Part shown: positions 1 through 7,783 of the stretch, piece by piece | Numbering within the stretch: position 1 is the first letter of the stretch | Layout of the letters: every line of letters begins with the position of its first letter | NCBI GenBank assembly: GCA_028688015.1 | Contig: JAQTZB010000009.1 | Coordinates: 62,001-126,000, forward strand | DNA: 64,000 bases | Direction: 5' to 3' | From: Elusimicrobiales bacterium | GTDB lineage: Bacteria > Elusimicrobiota > Elusimicrobia > Elusimicrobiales > UBA9959 | The notes under the pieces: model-generated | Database searches by the model: none | Told to the model about the DNA's origin: nothing | The model's input: only the letters and a program-made list of their open reading frames with translations | Translations under genes and position numbers: made by a program

Positions 1-105
1 TTTTTGATCGTGAGCCGAAACCGGTCCAGAGAATTTCACTGTTCCCGGCCCGGTCTTTGTAAGATTGATCCTGAGCTGCAGCGTTCCGAATTTTTCTTTT
101 TTCAT
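1..105 (-). CDS. N-terminal part of a small hypothetical protein, cut by the window edge
   Basis: Thirty-five codons run from an ATG at 105 to the left edge with no stop; the protein begins MKKEKFGTLQLRINLTK. A strong G-rich ribosome binding site (AAGGGGGG) lies a few bases upstream. The start is 45 bases past the stop of the next gene upstream on the same strand, so the two may be cotranscribed. I recognise no family. The visible part is lysine-rich and may start with a beta strand, but too little is present to say more. Confidence 0.55.
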   Translation of the reverse strand, partial: MKKEKFGTLQLRINLTKTGPGTVKFSGPVSAHDQK

Positions 106-150
106 AATTCCCCCCTTGCGAAATCACTCTTCAACGTTGACCATACCCCG

Positions 151-576
151 TCAGGCCTGCTCCAGCGCCGCCTTTAATGCGGCTCGGACATCTTCCCTAA
201 GTACTGTTACGAAATCATTCCTTTTATGGTCCCAGGAGTCTTTCCACCAATCAGTGGGCAGCTTTGAAGCTATCGCGTTCTTGGACATTGAGCCTCTGCA
301 TCCAGCCAGTTCGCGTCCACTGGTTTTCCCTGCAGCCGTTACCATCTCGCTGCGTGTCATCGTTCCCTTCTCCACAAGCTCACGAAGCAGAGCTTTTTGC
401 GAATCGTGCCGACCGCTACGCCTGATGAACCGCGCAAGATTCCATCCCGCCCCGGACTCGGCACCAGGCTGCCCGGCCACCATCTCTATTGCATAGCGCG
501 CTAAGCGCTCTTCCAACCCGCGGTCATCGGAGTCAACCGTGACTGTTTTTCCATTGATCTTTAGAGTAGTGCTCAT
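151..576 (-). CDS. Hypothetical protein, 141 aa
   Basis: Complete reading frame starting MSTTLKINGKTVTVDSDD, with a good ribosome binding site (AGGGGG) before the ATG and a strong sigma70-type promoter at 607-636. The first 20 residues look like a short beta hairpin. The middle is rich in Arg, Glu and Ser, and the C-terminus is a likely amphipathic helix ending in AALKAALEQA. There is no signal peptide or membrane segment. I do not recognise the family. It is the first gene after its own promoter and probably heads a unit with the partial gene at the left edge. Confidence 0.6.
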   Translation of the reverse strand: MSTTLKINGKTVTVDSDDRGLEERLARYAIEMVAGQPGAESGAGWNLARFIRRSGRHDSQKALLRELVEKGTMTRSEMVTAAGKTSGRELAGCRGSMSKNAIASKLPTDWWKDSWDHKRNDFVTVLREDVRAALKAALEQA

Positions 577-606
577 AATGCCCCCTGAGTGTGATACTGC
601 ATATTG

Positions 607-636
607 AGTATACCATGCACTCTAAGCACTTGTCAA
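607..636 (-). promoter_or_regulatory. Sigma70-type promoter with overlapping inverted repeat
   Basis: On the minus strand a TTGACA -35 box (631-636) is separated by 18 bases from a TATACT -10 box (607-612), and the start codon of the 141-aa gene follows at 576. An inverted repeat (ATACT ... AGTAT, with AGTG ... CACT outside it) overlaps and follows the -10 box and could bind a repressor. The promoter boxes are seen directly; the operator is inference. Confidence 0.6.
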
Positions 637-679
637 GTAGTTATCTAGGGGCAGTGCCGCCTTTGGCTACTTCCTGCTC

Positions 680-1462
680 TCATTCGTCCTCACTAATTGA
701 TTTAAAACTTCTGGCTCCCATTGCCCCCCAGAACCATAAACCGGCCTTGGCGCTCCCGGCAGGTCCTTGGCAGCAAATATTCACAATGTCATCCAGATAA
801 CTGACCTCGCCGGCAGAATTACTGCCTCCGAACAAAAGTTCTATCCCGGCATACCATCTGTTCACCCTCATCGTTCCGAACCTATATACTTTCAGGTCCT
901 CACCGGCGTCACAGACCGAGGCGGCTCTTTTAACAGAGACATGCCCTACCCTAAATCGCATCCCGCCGCCGATATCCAAAACTGCGCCATAATCATTAGC
1001 GGTCCGGTTCCCCAAGGAATTGTTGCCGAAAGCACAGTTTGCGGACAAGCCATGCTGATCCTTAAGAAGCCAAGTTGAGGAATACTCATAAAAGAACCGG
1101 AGACTGCCTTCCCCGCCGCTATTTCCCTCCCAGGTATAGGGAGAGTAAAACACGCTCACCGGGAAATAATCCGTCAAGAACTTAGACTTCACCGGATACA
1201 ATGCCTGCCCCGTATGGCGCCCCCAACGGTCGAAAGAGCGCTCCTCAACGGGATACTCCCAGCCTCCGTATCTTAGCGCAAAAGCGGTAACACCAAGGCC
1301 AAACCTCCTGTCAGGCAGCAGCATTTCGACCTTAAGAATATCCAAACGCGGCAGTGTAGACATGGACATGGAACCGGCCCTGTAGGCATAGACAGTATTT
1401 ACAGGCTCGCCCGCAAACACCGGCCCGCAGCCGCATAGAAACGCAACCAGCATAATTTTCAT
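680..1462 (-). CDS. Secreted hypothetical protein, possible outer-membrane barrel, 260 aa
   Basis: The N-terminus MKIMLVAFLCGCGPVFAG reads as a signal peptide, so the product should be exported. The mature part alternates aromatic and small residues in the manner of beta-barrel or beta-rich envelope proteins (YAYRAGSMSM, FALRYGGWEY, FFYEYSSTW, WYAGIELLFGG). There are several cysteines (about residues 138, 188, 229-230). I recognise no named family. It ends a run of small minus-strand genes; the stop of the gene upstream is 9 bases from this start, so cotranscription is likely. Confidence 0.6.
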   Translation of the reverse strand: MKIMLVAFLCGCGPVFAGEPVNTVYAYRAGSMSMSTLPRLDILKVEMLLPDRRFGLGVTAFALRYGGWEYPVEERSFDRWGRHTGQALYPVKSKFLTDYFPVSVFYSPYTWEGNSGGEGSLRFFYEYSSTWLLKDQHGLSANCAFGNNSLGNRTANDYGAVLDIGGGMRFRVGHVSVKRAASVCDAGEDLKVYRFGTMRVNRWYAGIELLFGGSNSAGEVSYLDDIVNICCQGPAGSAKAGLWFWGAMGARSFKSISEDE

Positions 1463-1471
1463 AATAGCGCA

Positions 1472-1885
1472 TCAAGGGTTCTCGTTCTTACCGATATCCT
1501 TAATTGCCGTTTGATACATCCCGACAAAAGTTATTTCATATTCTTCCGGAGTCATTTTTACTTTAAGGTTCTTTGTAACAAGGTAATACACATTAGCAAC
1601 CGTGAAAGCTAACCCACCAATAACCATGGTTACGATAAGATCTGTTCTTGTCTTCTTGGCGTTCTCCTCCTCAAAAACCTTCCCGACAAGCGCGTTCATG
1701 CTTTTTATGAAGATATTTATCGCCACCCTGATAGTATTGGCGTCGTCTTTAATCTTTTTTGATTTTTCATCCAAAGATGCTTTCGCCTCCAAGCTAGCCA
1801 ATATCTCCTTGGCCGTCTCCCCCGCCGGACCGTTCTTGGCGGTCTCGTTATAGTACTCTTCAAACGGGTTTTGGTCTTCGTTCAT
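1472..1885 (-). CDS. Small membrane protein with coiled-coil segment, 137 aa
   Basis: I start this at the ATG at 1885 (MNEDQNPFEEYYNE), one base after the stop of the preceding gene; a longer in-frame start at 1954 would overlap that gene by about 70 bases. Residues around 25-75 are charged and helical (KEILASLEAKASLDEKSKK), followed by one hydrophobic segment (about 83-103, LIVTMVIGGLAFTVANVYYL). It is probably a single-pass inner-membrane protein. No family is recognised. It is tightly packed between two other unknown genes. Confidence 0.55.
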   Translation of the reverse strand: MNEDQNPFEEYYNETAKNGPAGETAKEILASLEAKASLDEKSKKIKDDANTIRVAINIFIKSMNALVGKVFEEENAKKTRTDLIVTMVIGGLAFTVANVYYLVTKNLKVKMTPEEYEITFVGMYQTAIKDIGKNENP

Positions 1886-1886
1886 A

Positions 1887-2141
1887 CTATTTATCCTCAG
1901 ATTTTTTAGCTTTGAGTTTTGCCAATATTCCCCGCACCAGCTTGAGGAGTTCATCCGCCACGTAGTTTGTATGGTTGTGATCGTCCCTGGTCATTGTGCC
2001 GGCCGCAAAGTAAACGATGCCGTCCAGAAAGTGCCGTTCCTGCGTGGAAACCTCGCCCACTATCTCAAGCCGTACCGTCCTCCCCCTGGAGGTTCCGATA
2101 TTTTTGAGGTAATTCTTTCTGCTTCCTGAGATCTCGTCCAT
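1887..2141 (-). CDS. Hypothetical protein, 84 aa
   Basis: Small soluble protein starting MDEISGSRKNYLKNIG and ending in a lysine-rich tail. The middle reads RTVRLEIVGEVSTQERHFLDGIVYFAAGTM and the end TNYVADELLKLVRGILAKLK, so one beta hairpin followed by a helix is plausible. The ATG is preceded by a good ribosome binding site (GGAGGT). It abuts the downstream membrane-protein gene with a one-base gap, which suggests translational coupling. Family unknown. Confidence 0.5.
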   Translation of the reverse strand: MDEISGSRKNYLKNIGTSRGRTVRLEIVGEVSTQERHFLDGIVYFAAGTMTRDDHNHTNYVADELLKLVRGILAKLKAKKSEDK

Positions 2142-2181
2142 ATAACCTCCAGGTCATCCCTCATTTATGTCGAGCACTATT

Positions 2182-2403
2182 TCAAGACTTGGCAAATTTG
2201 ATCACTATTTTGTTTATAGGTTCGTCTTCCGTATACTTTTCGACCGCCTGTAACGCCTCTTTTCGCAGTGTAACATGCTCGGGCTCCTTTCGCTCCGGCT
2301 TAAGCGGGACCGGACCGCGGGATTCTTTTACAAAAGCAAACCCACTATGATTCCAGGCAACCTTGCTGTTATTAAACCTGCACCACGCTTTATGACCAGC
2401 CAT
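2182..2403 (-). CDS. Hypothetical protein, 73 aa
   Basis: Small basic protein beginning MAGHKAWCRFNNSKVAWNHSG, with a clear AGGAGGT ribosome binding site 5-6 bases before the ATG. The C-terminal half is charged and probably helical (HVTLRKEALQAVEKYTEDEP). There is no signal peptide or membrane segment. It is the first gene of the left-edge cluster after a terminator-like hairpin at 2479-2519, so a promoter probably lies in 2404-2478, though I cannot point to one with confidence. Family unknown. Confidence 0.5.
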   Translation of the reverse strand: MAGHKAWCRFNNSKVAWNHSGFAFVKESRGPVPLKPERKEPEHVTLRKEALQAVEKYTEDEPINKIVIKFAKS

Positions 2404-2478
2404 ACAGTTACCTCCTGACTTTTGCGCCCTTCTACCTATATATGCCCCATTACCACGGTTTTGTTGCAGGGGCCCAAG

Positions 2479-2519
2479 TAAATATCCCCTGACAGCTTAA
2501 TGCCGGCAGGGGATATTTA
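2479..2519. terminator. Perfect 13-bp inverted repeat, probable terminator
   Basis: TAAATATCCCCTG (2479-2491) pairs perfectly with CAGGGGATATTTA (2507-2519) around a 15-base loop. It lies 25 bases after the stop of the NTPase gene and before the next small gene, so it most likely ends the sigma/zinc-finger/NTPase transcript. It has no long T tract, only the AT-rich base of the stem. Confidence 0.5.
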
Positions 2520-2543
2520 GGAAAGATTTATGTTAGGGAACGC

Positions 2544-4082
2544 TTAAGATTTGAGCCGCTCAAGTGCGGCTTGAGCCGCCACCCGCACCTCCTCAAACTT
2601 ATCATTAACAGCTCTGACCAGGGATTCCCGCACACAGGGATCTCCTATCGCCCCTAAGGCTTTGGCGGCGGCAGCTCTAATTTCCGGATCAGGGTCATTG
2701 TTGAGCACAGAAACGTAGTACCGGATAAACTGTCGCGTTACGCCATCAATTTCCCTAGCATCGGTAGTTGCAGCCAGCTTATTTTCCAACATCGTGCCAG
2801 CAACAAGCATCAGCCCTCGCCAGCATTCATCCAGTCCCGCTTGACCCGAGGTCTTTGCCACAAATTGGGCAAACTCGTTAGCGGGCATATCTTTAAGCGC
2901 AATTTGACGGTTAGCAGCATCCCGGATAATATGAAAAATATAATTCGCGGCGATGTAATGGGCTTTGGAATACCGCAACCCGGACTTACGCCAGTCAGCG
3001 CACCAATTCAAGTATGCCTCGCGGCTAGACTTATCCGCCCATCTTTTTGAAATCAGTTTACCCCAGACAGCGTGCGAGATAACAATTCCCTGCCCCTTAA
3101 ACACCAGGAATCTCCGCGCTTCCTTCAGAGCCGCTTCGCAAGCGGCTAGACTTATATCACCAAGCAACTCGGAAAGATCCTCTTTTTGCAGCGGGCCGAA
3201 AGACAATGCGACAAGAACCAATAGCCTGCGTGCATTTTCGGACAGACTGGACACTCTGGTATCCAGGTATTCCTCCAGCCCACCAGCCCACGCTCTATCC
3301 GGATTGTAGCCATCTTCTCTGGCATCCTCAGCCAACACTTTTAACAACAGTGGGTAGCGATTTGTTTCAGCTTCCAGATAACGCACCAAGTGTCCGGAGA
3401 CTGTCTCTTCAAATTTGGTCGGGGCATTATCTATATCTTTTCCATAAGCTTCCCAGAAAAAGGCTTCAGCGTGTTCTCTGCCCAAAAATTTTATTTCGGC
3501 ACGATTTTTGATTTTTCCCTTCTCATAAAACCTGTCAGGCAAACCGGCATCGCACACGCCAGGCTGTGAAAAAATCACATAAACAACCCCCTCAACATAT
3601 GGCAGCTTGCCCAGAAATTCTTTAGGGTCCCGCAGCTCTTCAAGCCCATCGATAAAGAAATACACTCTTCTTTCCACATCATTGCCGATGAATTCCCCGA
3701 GTTCAAACAAAGTCTGTTGAAAATCGATGTGATCCTTCCGGCCTTTTTCCAGAGGACCGATGTTTGCGCCAAAACCAGCGGTGATCGCTTTAACCTTTGC
3801 GCATGCATATTCGTAAAAATTATCAGCATTGTTTAAAACCGGGTCAGTTGAGCTGAAGTAATAGGAGATAACTCGTTCCGGGTTATGGGCACCAACCGCA
3901 TCAGAAACAGGCTGAAGGCTGGCACTTTTTCCTATTCCAGGGAGGCCCTCTATGAGAAATACCCCGCTGAACGTACTTTTTATCTGAACGATAATTTTGT
4001 CGGTGGCCCGACTGCGAACGTAGGCAAGCCTATGCTTTTTCTGTAGAAGTTCCGCCATTGCCGCTTCAATATGATTAATCAT
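2544..4082 (-). CDS. STAND/NACHT-like P-loop NTPase with C-terminal HEAT repeats
   Basis: About 512 residues. A Walker A loop GLPGIGKS is at about 46-53 and a Walker B-like strand VYFFIDGLEEL at about 140-150, the arrangement of STAND-class signalling NTPases. A helical region follows, and the last 50 residues (DPDPEIRAAAAKALGAIGD...) are HEAT-type repeats, usual sensor or scaffold modules. There is no membrane segment. I start at the ATG at 4082, which overlaps the upstream stop by 8 bases (ATGATTAA); an in-frame ATG at 4097 is possible. It is the last gene of a coupled operon with an anti-sigma-like and a sigma-like gene. STAND NTPases of this kind act in regulation, phage defence or programmed death in bacteria. 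Which applies here is not shown by the sequence. Confidence 0.75.
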   Translation of the reverse strand: MINHIEAAMAELLQKKHRLAYVRSRATDKIIVQIKSTFSGVFLIEGLPGIGKSASLQPVSDAVGAHNPERVISYYFSSTDPVLNNADNFYEYACAKVKAITAGFGANIGPLEKGRKDHIDFQQTLFELGEFIGNDVERRVYFFIDGLEELRDPKEFLGKLPYVEGVVYVIFSQPGVCDAGLPDRFYEKGKIKNRAEIKFLGREHAEAFFWEAYGKDIDNAPTKFEETVSGHLVRYLEAETNRYPLLLKVLAEDAREDGYNPDRAWAGGLEEYLDTRVSSLSENARRLLVLVALSFGPLQKEDLSELLGDISLAACEAALKEARRFLVFKGQGIVISHAVWGKLISKRWADKSSREAYLNWCADWRKSGLRYSKAHYIAANYIFHIIRDAANRQIALKDMPANEFAQFVAKTSGQAGLDECWRGLMLVAGTMLENKLAATTDAREIDGVTRQFIRYYVSVLNNDPDPEIRAAAAKALGAIGDPCVRESLVRAVNDKFEEVRVAAQAALERLKS

Positions 4083-4632
4083 TAGAGACACCGGCATACA
4101 CGCGAATATTTACAGAGGGGCTTTTGGAAGACTCGAGAATGGCATCGACCGAGTCCGGGTATTGTATAACCCCAGTGACATCCGGGACATACATCTTTTC
4201 ACCGATCCTTACCCTATAGTCCGGCTTTGCATTATGGATCCGGGCATCCCAGCCTTTCACTCCCTCAAACCGCAAATTTATGCCGTCATAAAGTTTAGCG
4301 ATATCATATGAATTGCGTGCAGCAAACCATTTCTTCCAGGTTTCAAACCCGACAACATCCCTGTCGATTTCCAAGGCTTTGTCTTCCGGGAAGTTCCGCA
4401 TCCCCTTTGCCAGCTCCACGGCCAGAGCAGTGCATCGTCCGCATGAGAATATCTTCCCTTCTGCTACCGCGGATTCCGCAGGGGACAGCACTCCCGCTAC
4501 ATAGTCAACGATCAGCTCTTCATTGCAGCCCTTATCGCTTTTATGGGAAAGGTGCACCCCTTTCATAGGATTCTTTTCGCCAACGTCGCGAAGCTCTCTG
4601 TAGAACTCATCCAATTCCTGGTCGCGTTTCAT
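4075..4632 (-). CDS. Zinc-finger anti-sigma-like protein, 185 aa
   Basis: The N-terminal 75 residues resemble the zf-HC2 anti-sigma domain: C36 (KGCNEELIVDYVAGVLSPAES), then the pair C64-x2-C67 (FSCGRCTAL). The usual histidine four residues before the cysteine pair is a lysine here, so zinc binding may be altered. The C-terminal 110 residues contain repeated beta-strand-like stretches (DYRVRIGEKMYVPDVTGVIQY, VNIRVYAGVSND). No membrane segment is present, unlike many anti-sigma factors, so it would act in the cytoplasm. It overlaps the sigma-like gene by 4 bases and the NTPase gene by 8, strong evidence for coupled translation. A role as a switch between these two is inferred from order. Confidence 0.65.
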   Translation of the reverse strand: MKRDQELDEFYRELRDVGEKNPMKGVHLSHKSDKGCNEELIVDYVAGVLSPAESAVAEGKIFSCGRCTALAVELAKGMRNFPEDKALEIDRDVVGFETWKKWFAARNSYDIAKLYDGINLRFEGVKGWDARIHNAKPDYRVRIGEKMYVPDVTGVIQYPDSVDAILESSKSPSVNIRVYAGVSND

Positions 4633-5435
4633 ATGCTGTCTCTCTTTGTGTTTTCGATAAATTCTTTAAATGCAGTTCGATATCTTGTCAGTCCGGTATG
4701 GTCAATTTTTAACTTCATTGCCAACCCTCTTATAGAGCAAATTTCAGGTTCGCCCTCTGAAAGATAGATCGCCTGCCGCAATACCGCAGCCATTTTTTTG
4801 TTGATTTCAGATACCGCCGCAAATTTATCCAGCAATCCAAGCAGATTTTCCACTCCCTGCCTTGGGAAAGCCGCTGTATCAGGATCCATAAACTGTAAGT
4901 CAGCAGCCTGTCTCTCTAATTCATTGCGATTCTGCTCTGCTTTTTCTGAACGCTTTTTATGACGACTGGTGAGTTTTAACCATGTACGATTAACTATAGC
5001 CTTTGCCCAGGCACAGAATTGCCATGCGGGCTTTTCCTTTGACTGGATCTTGTATCCAGATATCTTCTTACAGATGACTTCCATAACCAGACTCACTAAT
5101 TCCGATATCGCTTCCTGGGACACCAGGGAATGCAAAGAGAATTTCCTTACTGCATAGGAAGCCCATCCCTTGACTTGCCCCCACAGCCGCAGCCAGGCAT
5201 TATTACGCTTCTCGGGTTCTGTTGTGTCTTTTAAATCCCCCAAAAACCCGGCAAACTCCTCGGCCGTGTCTTCACTGACCGGTTTAAAAGAAGCTCCGCC
5301 TTCATTAGATATATGCCCCATTAACTGTTCCTTGTTGCAGCAGCCAGCTTTCCAAAGCCTACTATACGTAGGATTATAGTATTCCGGGAGGCGGGCGTGG
5401 TCCTCCGCCTCCCCCATCCGGCACCGCCAGATCAC
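4629..5435 (-). CDS. ECF-type sigma-factor-like protein, 268 aa
   Basis: Residues about 105-165 look like sigma70 region 2: SQEAISELVSLVMEVICK followed by KPAWQFCAWAKAIVNRTWL and a basic stretch RHKKRSEK, matching the region 2.3/2.4 pattern of ECF factors. The C-terminal 60 residues (SIRGLAMKLKIDHTGLTRYR) look like a region 4 helix-turn-helix. The N-terminal 90 residues are extra and unknown. The start is a GTG at 5435 with AGAGGA upstream; an ATG at 5417 is possible. It is 3 bases after the preceding gene and overlaps the anti-sigma-like gene by 4 bases. It probably directs RNA polymerase to a small set of promoters, perhaps those of this island; this is inference. Confidence 0.65.
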   Translation of the reverse strand: MIWRCRMGEAEDHARLPEYYNPTYSRLWKAGCCNKEQLMGHISNEGGASFKPVSEDTAEEFAGFLGDLKDTTEPEKRNNAWLRLWGQVKGWASYAVRKFSLHSLVSQEAISELVSLVMEVICKKISGYKIQSKEKPAWQFCAWAKAIVNRTWLKLTSRHKKRSEKAEQNRNELERQAADLQFMDPDTAAFPRQGVENLLGLLDKFAAVSEINKKMAAVLRQAIYLSEGEPEICSIRGLAMKLKIDHTGLTRYRTAFKEFIENTKRDSI

Positions 5436-5438
5436 GGA

Positions 5439-5747
5439 TCAATCCTCTTCCGTATCCCACCAGTCGATTACTGTGCCTCCGCTGTTGGGATAATACGGGC
5501 TCACCAGCCAGTTCATCCCCGGGCTGCGCAGAACCATGAATTCCCGGACCTTGAACGTCTTGTCTTCGTGGATATCCAGCATTTCCGCGTCCAGTGACGG
5601 GACGGGGATAAACGGATAGAGCAGCTTAAGGACTTCCCCCTTTTTCTCTTCCGGGATGATATACGCGTCTACATACCCGCCCTCGACTTTTATCGGGCGG
5701 GTGGGATAAGGCAGCGGCAGCTCATGCGGATAAGTTACTGTTTTCAT
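5439..5747 (-). CDS. Hypothetical protein, 102 aa, first gene of the sigma/NTPase operon
   Basis: Starts at the ATG at 5747 (MKTVTYPHELPLPYPTRP) with a perfect GGAGGGAAC ribosome binding site; a longer frame upstream would run into the preceding gene. It is acidic and aromatic, with WW and YYP motifs near the C-terminus (VSPYYPNSGGTVIDWWDTEED). No domain is recognised. It is three bases from the sigma-like gene and so is part of the same unit. It could be a sensor or partner, but nothing in the sequence says so. Confidence 0.55.
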   Translation of the reverse strand: MKTVTYPHELPLPYPTRPIKVEGGYVDAYIIPEEKKGEVLKLLYPFIPVPSLDAEMLDIHEDKTFKVREFMVLRSPGMNWLVSPYYPNSGGTVIDWWDTEED

Positions 5748-5778
5748 GTTCCCTCCTAACAATCTAAATGTCGTCGAT

Positions 5779-6877
5779 TCACTGCCCTGCCGGCAAGATG
5801 GTGCGCACAATTGACATTAACTGTTTGGCCGTGGGCAGCTTGCCCTTAAGTTCAGGCGGAAGCTCGGCCTGCAGCTGGTATTGCGCCACACCGATGGGAT
5901 TGGTCTTGCTCTTCAGGGCGAATTCGACCTCCAGGTTATCCTTCTCGGCACACAGGATGATGCCGATAGAAGGACGGTCATCGGGCGCCCGTTCTTTTTC
6001 ATTCAGCAAGTTGAGATAAAAATCCATCTGGCCGGCGTGCTCGGGCTTGAATGGGCCGACTTTTAATTCAAAAGCTACCAGCGCCTTGATAAACCTGTGA
6101 TAGAAGAGCAGGTCTATGAAGTATTCCTTTTGCCCCAGCACCAGGCGATGCTGGCGGCCCACAAAGCAAAAGCCATAACCCAGTTCAAGAATGAATTCCC
6201 GCAAGCGTTCGATCAACCGGTCTTCCAGTTCACGCTCTTTTATCTCGCGGCGGACACCAAGGAATCCCAGGCTATAACTACTCTTAAGCGCCTCTTCTGC
6301 CTGGCCGGCGAGATGCTCCGGCAAGGCAAGCGGGAAGTTATGCGTCTTCTTGTCCAAAAGCGCACGTTCGTATGCGCCGGCCTTGATCTGGTTATGAAGC
6401 GTGTTACGTGACCACCCAAAGCGTGCCGTAGCCTGGATATAATACAGACGGGCGGCCGGTTCGGTCACCTTGTTAAGGATGTGCAGATTCTGACCCCAAG
6501 GTATTTCTGCGACAGCTTGTCGCAGAAATGCCGAGACCTGCCTTCCGCCCAATTTGGCAACAGCTTGTTGCCAAATTGACTCATCGGCGTAGGCAAGATA
6601 GAACTGCTTCATGTTCCGCAGGTTGCGTGGGGACAAACCCGTCACTTCCGGGAACGCCCGCTGTAAGTCTTTGGACGTCTGCTCGACTACGGCCTCGCCC
6701 CAACCCAGCGATCTTTGTTTTTCTACTATCGAATGGCCGATCCCAGTAAAGCAGGATCATCTCGCGATAGACCACCCGCGAGGCGGAAAGACGGGCAGTT
6801 TGAATACGGCTTTTGAGCGCGGCTATGAACCGCTCGTAATCAGCACCCGCTATAACGGCGTCCCTATGCTTATCCAT
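5779..6877 (-). pseudogene. DUF1016 (YhcG-type) PD-(D/E)XK nuclease, broken by a frameshift
   Basis: Two frames together make one DUF1016 protein. From 6877 the N-terminal domain reads MDKHRDAVIAGADYERF ... YREMILLYWD. It then leaves frame at about 6739-6742, and the other frame continues GHSIVEKQRSLGWGEAVV ... EVTGLSPRNLRNMKQF to the stop at 5779. The junction GATCGG would restore D-I-G if it read GATATCGG, so two bases appear to be lost. The C-terminal nuclease core (FIDLLFYHR, then AFELKVGPF) is intact. DUF1016 proteins are common in defence islands and beside restriction genes. Either this is a decayed gene or the assembly has an error here. The start sits just downstream of a hairpin shared with two other genes. 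Confidence 0.8.
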
Positions 6878-6911
6878 AACTTCCCCCTATGCCCACAAAT
6901 AGCGTAGCAGG

Positions 6912-6939
6912 CCAACCCGACAACGGTCTGTCGGGTTGG
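6912..6939. repeat. Hairpin repeat, copy 1 (core GACAACGGTCTGTC)
   Basis: CCAACCCGACA (6912-6922) and TGTCGGGTTGG (6929-6939) pair around ACGGTC. About 35 bases separate it from the start of the DUF1016 gene. A near-identical copy at 14490-14517 shares flanking bases (AATAGCRTAGCAG), and a divergent copy at 27771-27800 keeps the core but changes both arms together. It may be an operator or a REP-like element. Confidence 0.65.
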
Positions 6940-6970
6940 TTTTCATGGTTGGTAACTTATTTGTTGTGAG

Positions 6971-6991
6971 CCGGTGACAATAAGTCACCGG
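6971..6991 (-). terminator. Probable terminator of the NERD gene
   Basis: CCGGTGAC and GTCACCGG pair perfectly around a 5-base loop, 6 bases after the NERD gene stop. A weak T/A-rich stretch follows on the minus strand. The position supports termination of the helicase-NERD unit. Confidence 0.5.
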
Positions 6992-6997
6992 TATAAC

Positions 6998-7783
6998 TCA
7001 GGCGTCGGCCAGCTCGGCGTCGCTCACGGTCTTTATCCTGGCGCGCAGGGCGGTCACTATATTGCCTATTTCGTGGGCGGCCAATACCGCAGGCGCTTTG
7101 GGAAGGTGCTCATATACGAATCTCTTAGGATTAAGCACCATCAGGTCCGGCTCTATGTGGTCCTCCACCAGGAACCTGGGGAACAGAACCACAGATCTTA
7201 CACATTGCACCCTGCGGCCAAGCACATCCGACAGATAGCGCGTAAGCCACTCGCCGCCGCGGCGAGCCTGCTTCATGGGATCTTTTGCGCGCAGCGGGAT
7301 GGACCGCCCCGCCTTCTTGGACTTTATATACAGCGCTCCCGCCTCGTAGACTATCCAATCATCCGCGGCGAACTTGCTGGGATTCTTAACCTCTATGGCA
7401 TAAACGCCGGAAGGCCCCACAACCAGAAAGTCTATATCGAACTTATCCCCCGGGAAGGCGTTGATGATGTGATAACCGTCACGGATGATGGGCTCTAGTT
7501 CGTCATGGACCAGCTTTTCCCCCTCCAGCCCCTGAACATACTTCAGGCCAAAACGGGAGGACAGCGTTATGCCAGCAAAAGACACGATCAGAGAAATCCA
7601 GAACAAGGATTTGAAATAGAGGCTATCACCGGCAAAGAACCAATAAGGGATGGACATTAGCATTGTGCCGAAGAAGAATCCCATTCCCACAGAAGCCCAA
7701 CTAATGTTCGGCTGATTAGAGCCCCCCGGACGTCTTAAAAAGGCTCTGGCGAAGTAAGTTTTATTGAATTTAGAGGTCATCAT
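6998..7783 (-). CDS. Membrane-anchored NERD-domain nuclease-related protein, 261 aa
   Basis: Two hydrophobic segments (about 32-50 and 58-75) anchor the N-terminus in the membrane. A NERD domain follows: [16 protein letters not shown], then [22 protein letters not shown], which gives the D118 and E131-x-K133 pattern of the PD-(D/E)XK-like fold. NERD proteins are linked to DNA processing and often occur in defence or plasmid contexts. The start overlaps the stop of the nuclease-helicase gene by 4 bases, so the two are translated together and probably work together. The exact substrate is unknown. Confidence 0.8.
   Translation of the reverse strand: MMTSKFNKTYFARAFLRRPGGSNQPNISWASVGMGFFFGTMLMSIPYWFFAGDSLYFKSLFWISLIVSFAGITLSSRFGLKYVQGLEGEKLVHDELEPIIRDGYHIINAFPGDKFDIDFLVVGPSGVYAIEVKNPSKFAADDWIVYEAGALYIKSKKAGRSIPLRAKDPMKQARRGGEWLTRYLSDVLGRRVQCVRSVVLFPRFLVEDHIEPDLMVLNPKRFVYEHLPKAPAVLAAHEIGNIVTALRARIKTVSDAELADA

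Noticed and set aside
591-1078. Small plus-strand frames in the first kilobase
   Set aside because: They overlap the promoter of the 141-aa gene or lie opposite the secreted-protein gene and show no domain or ribosome binding site.
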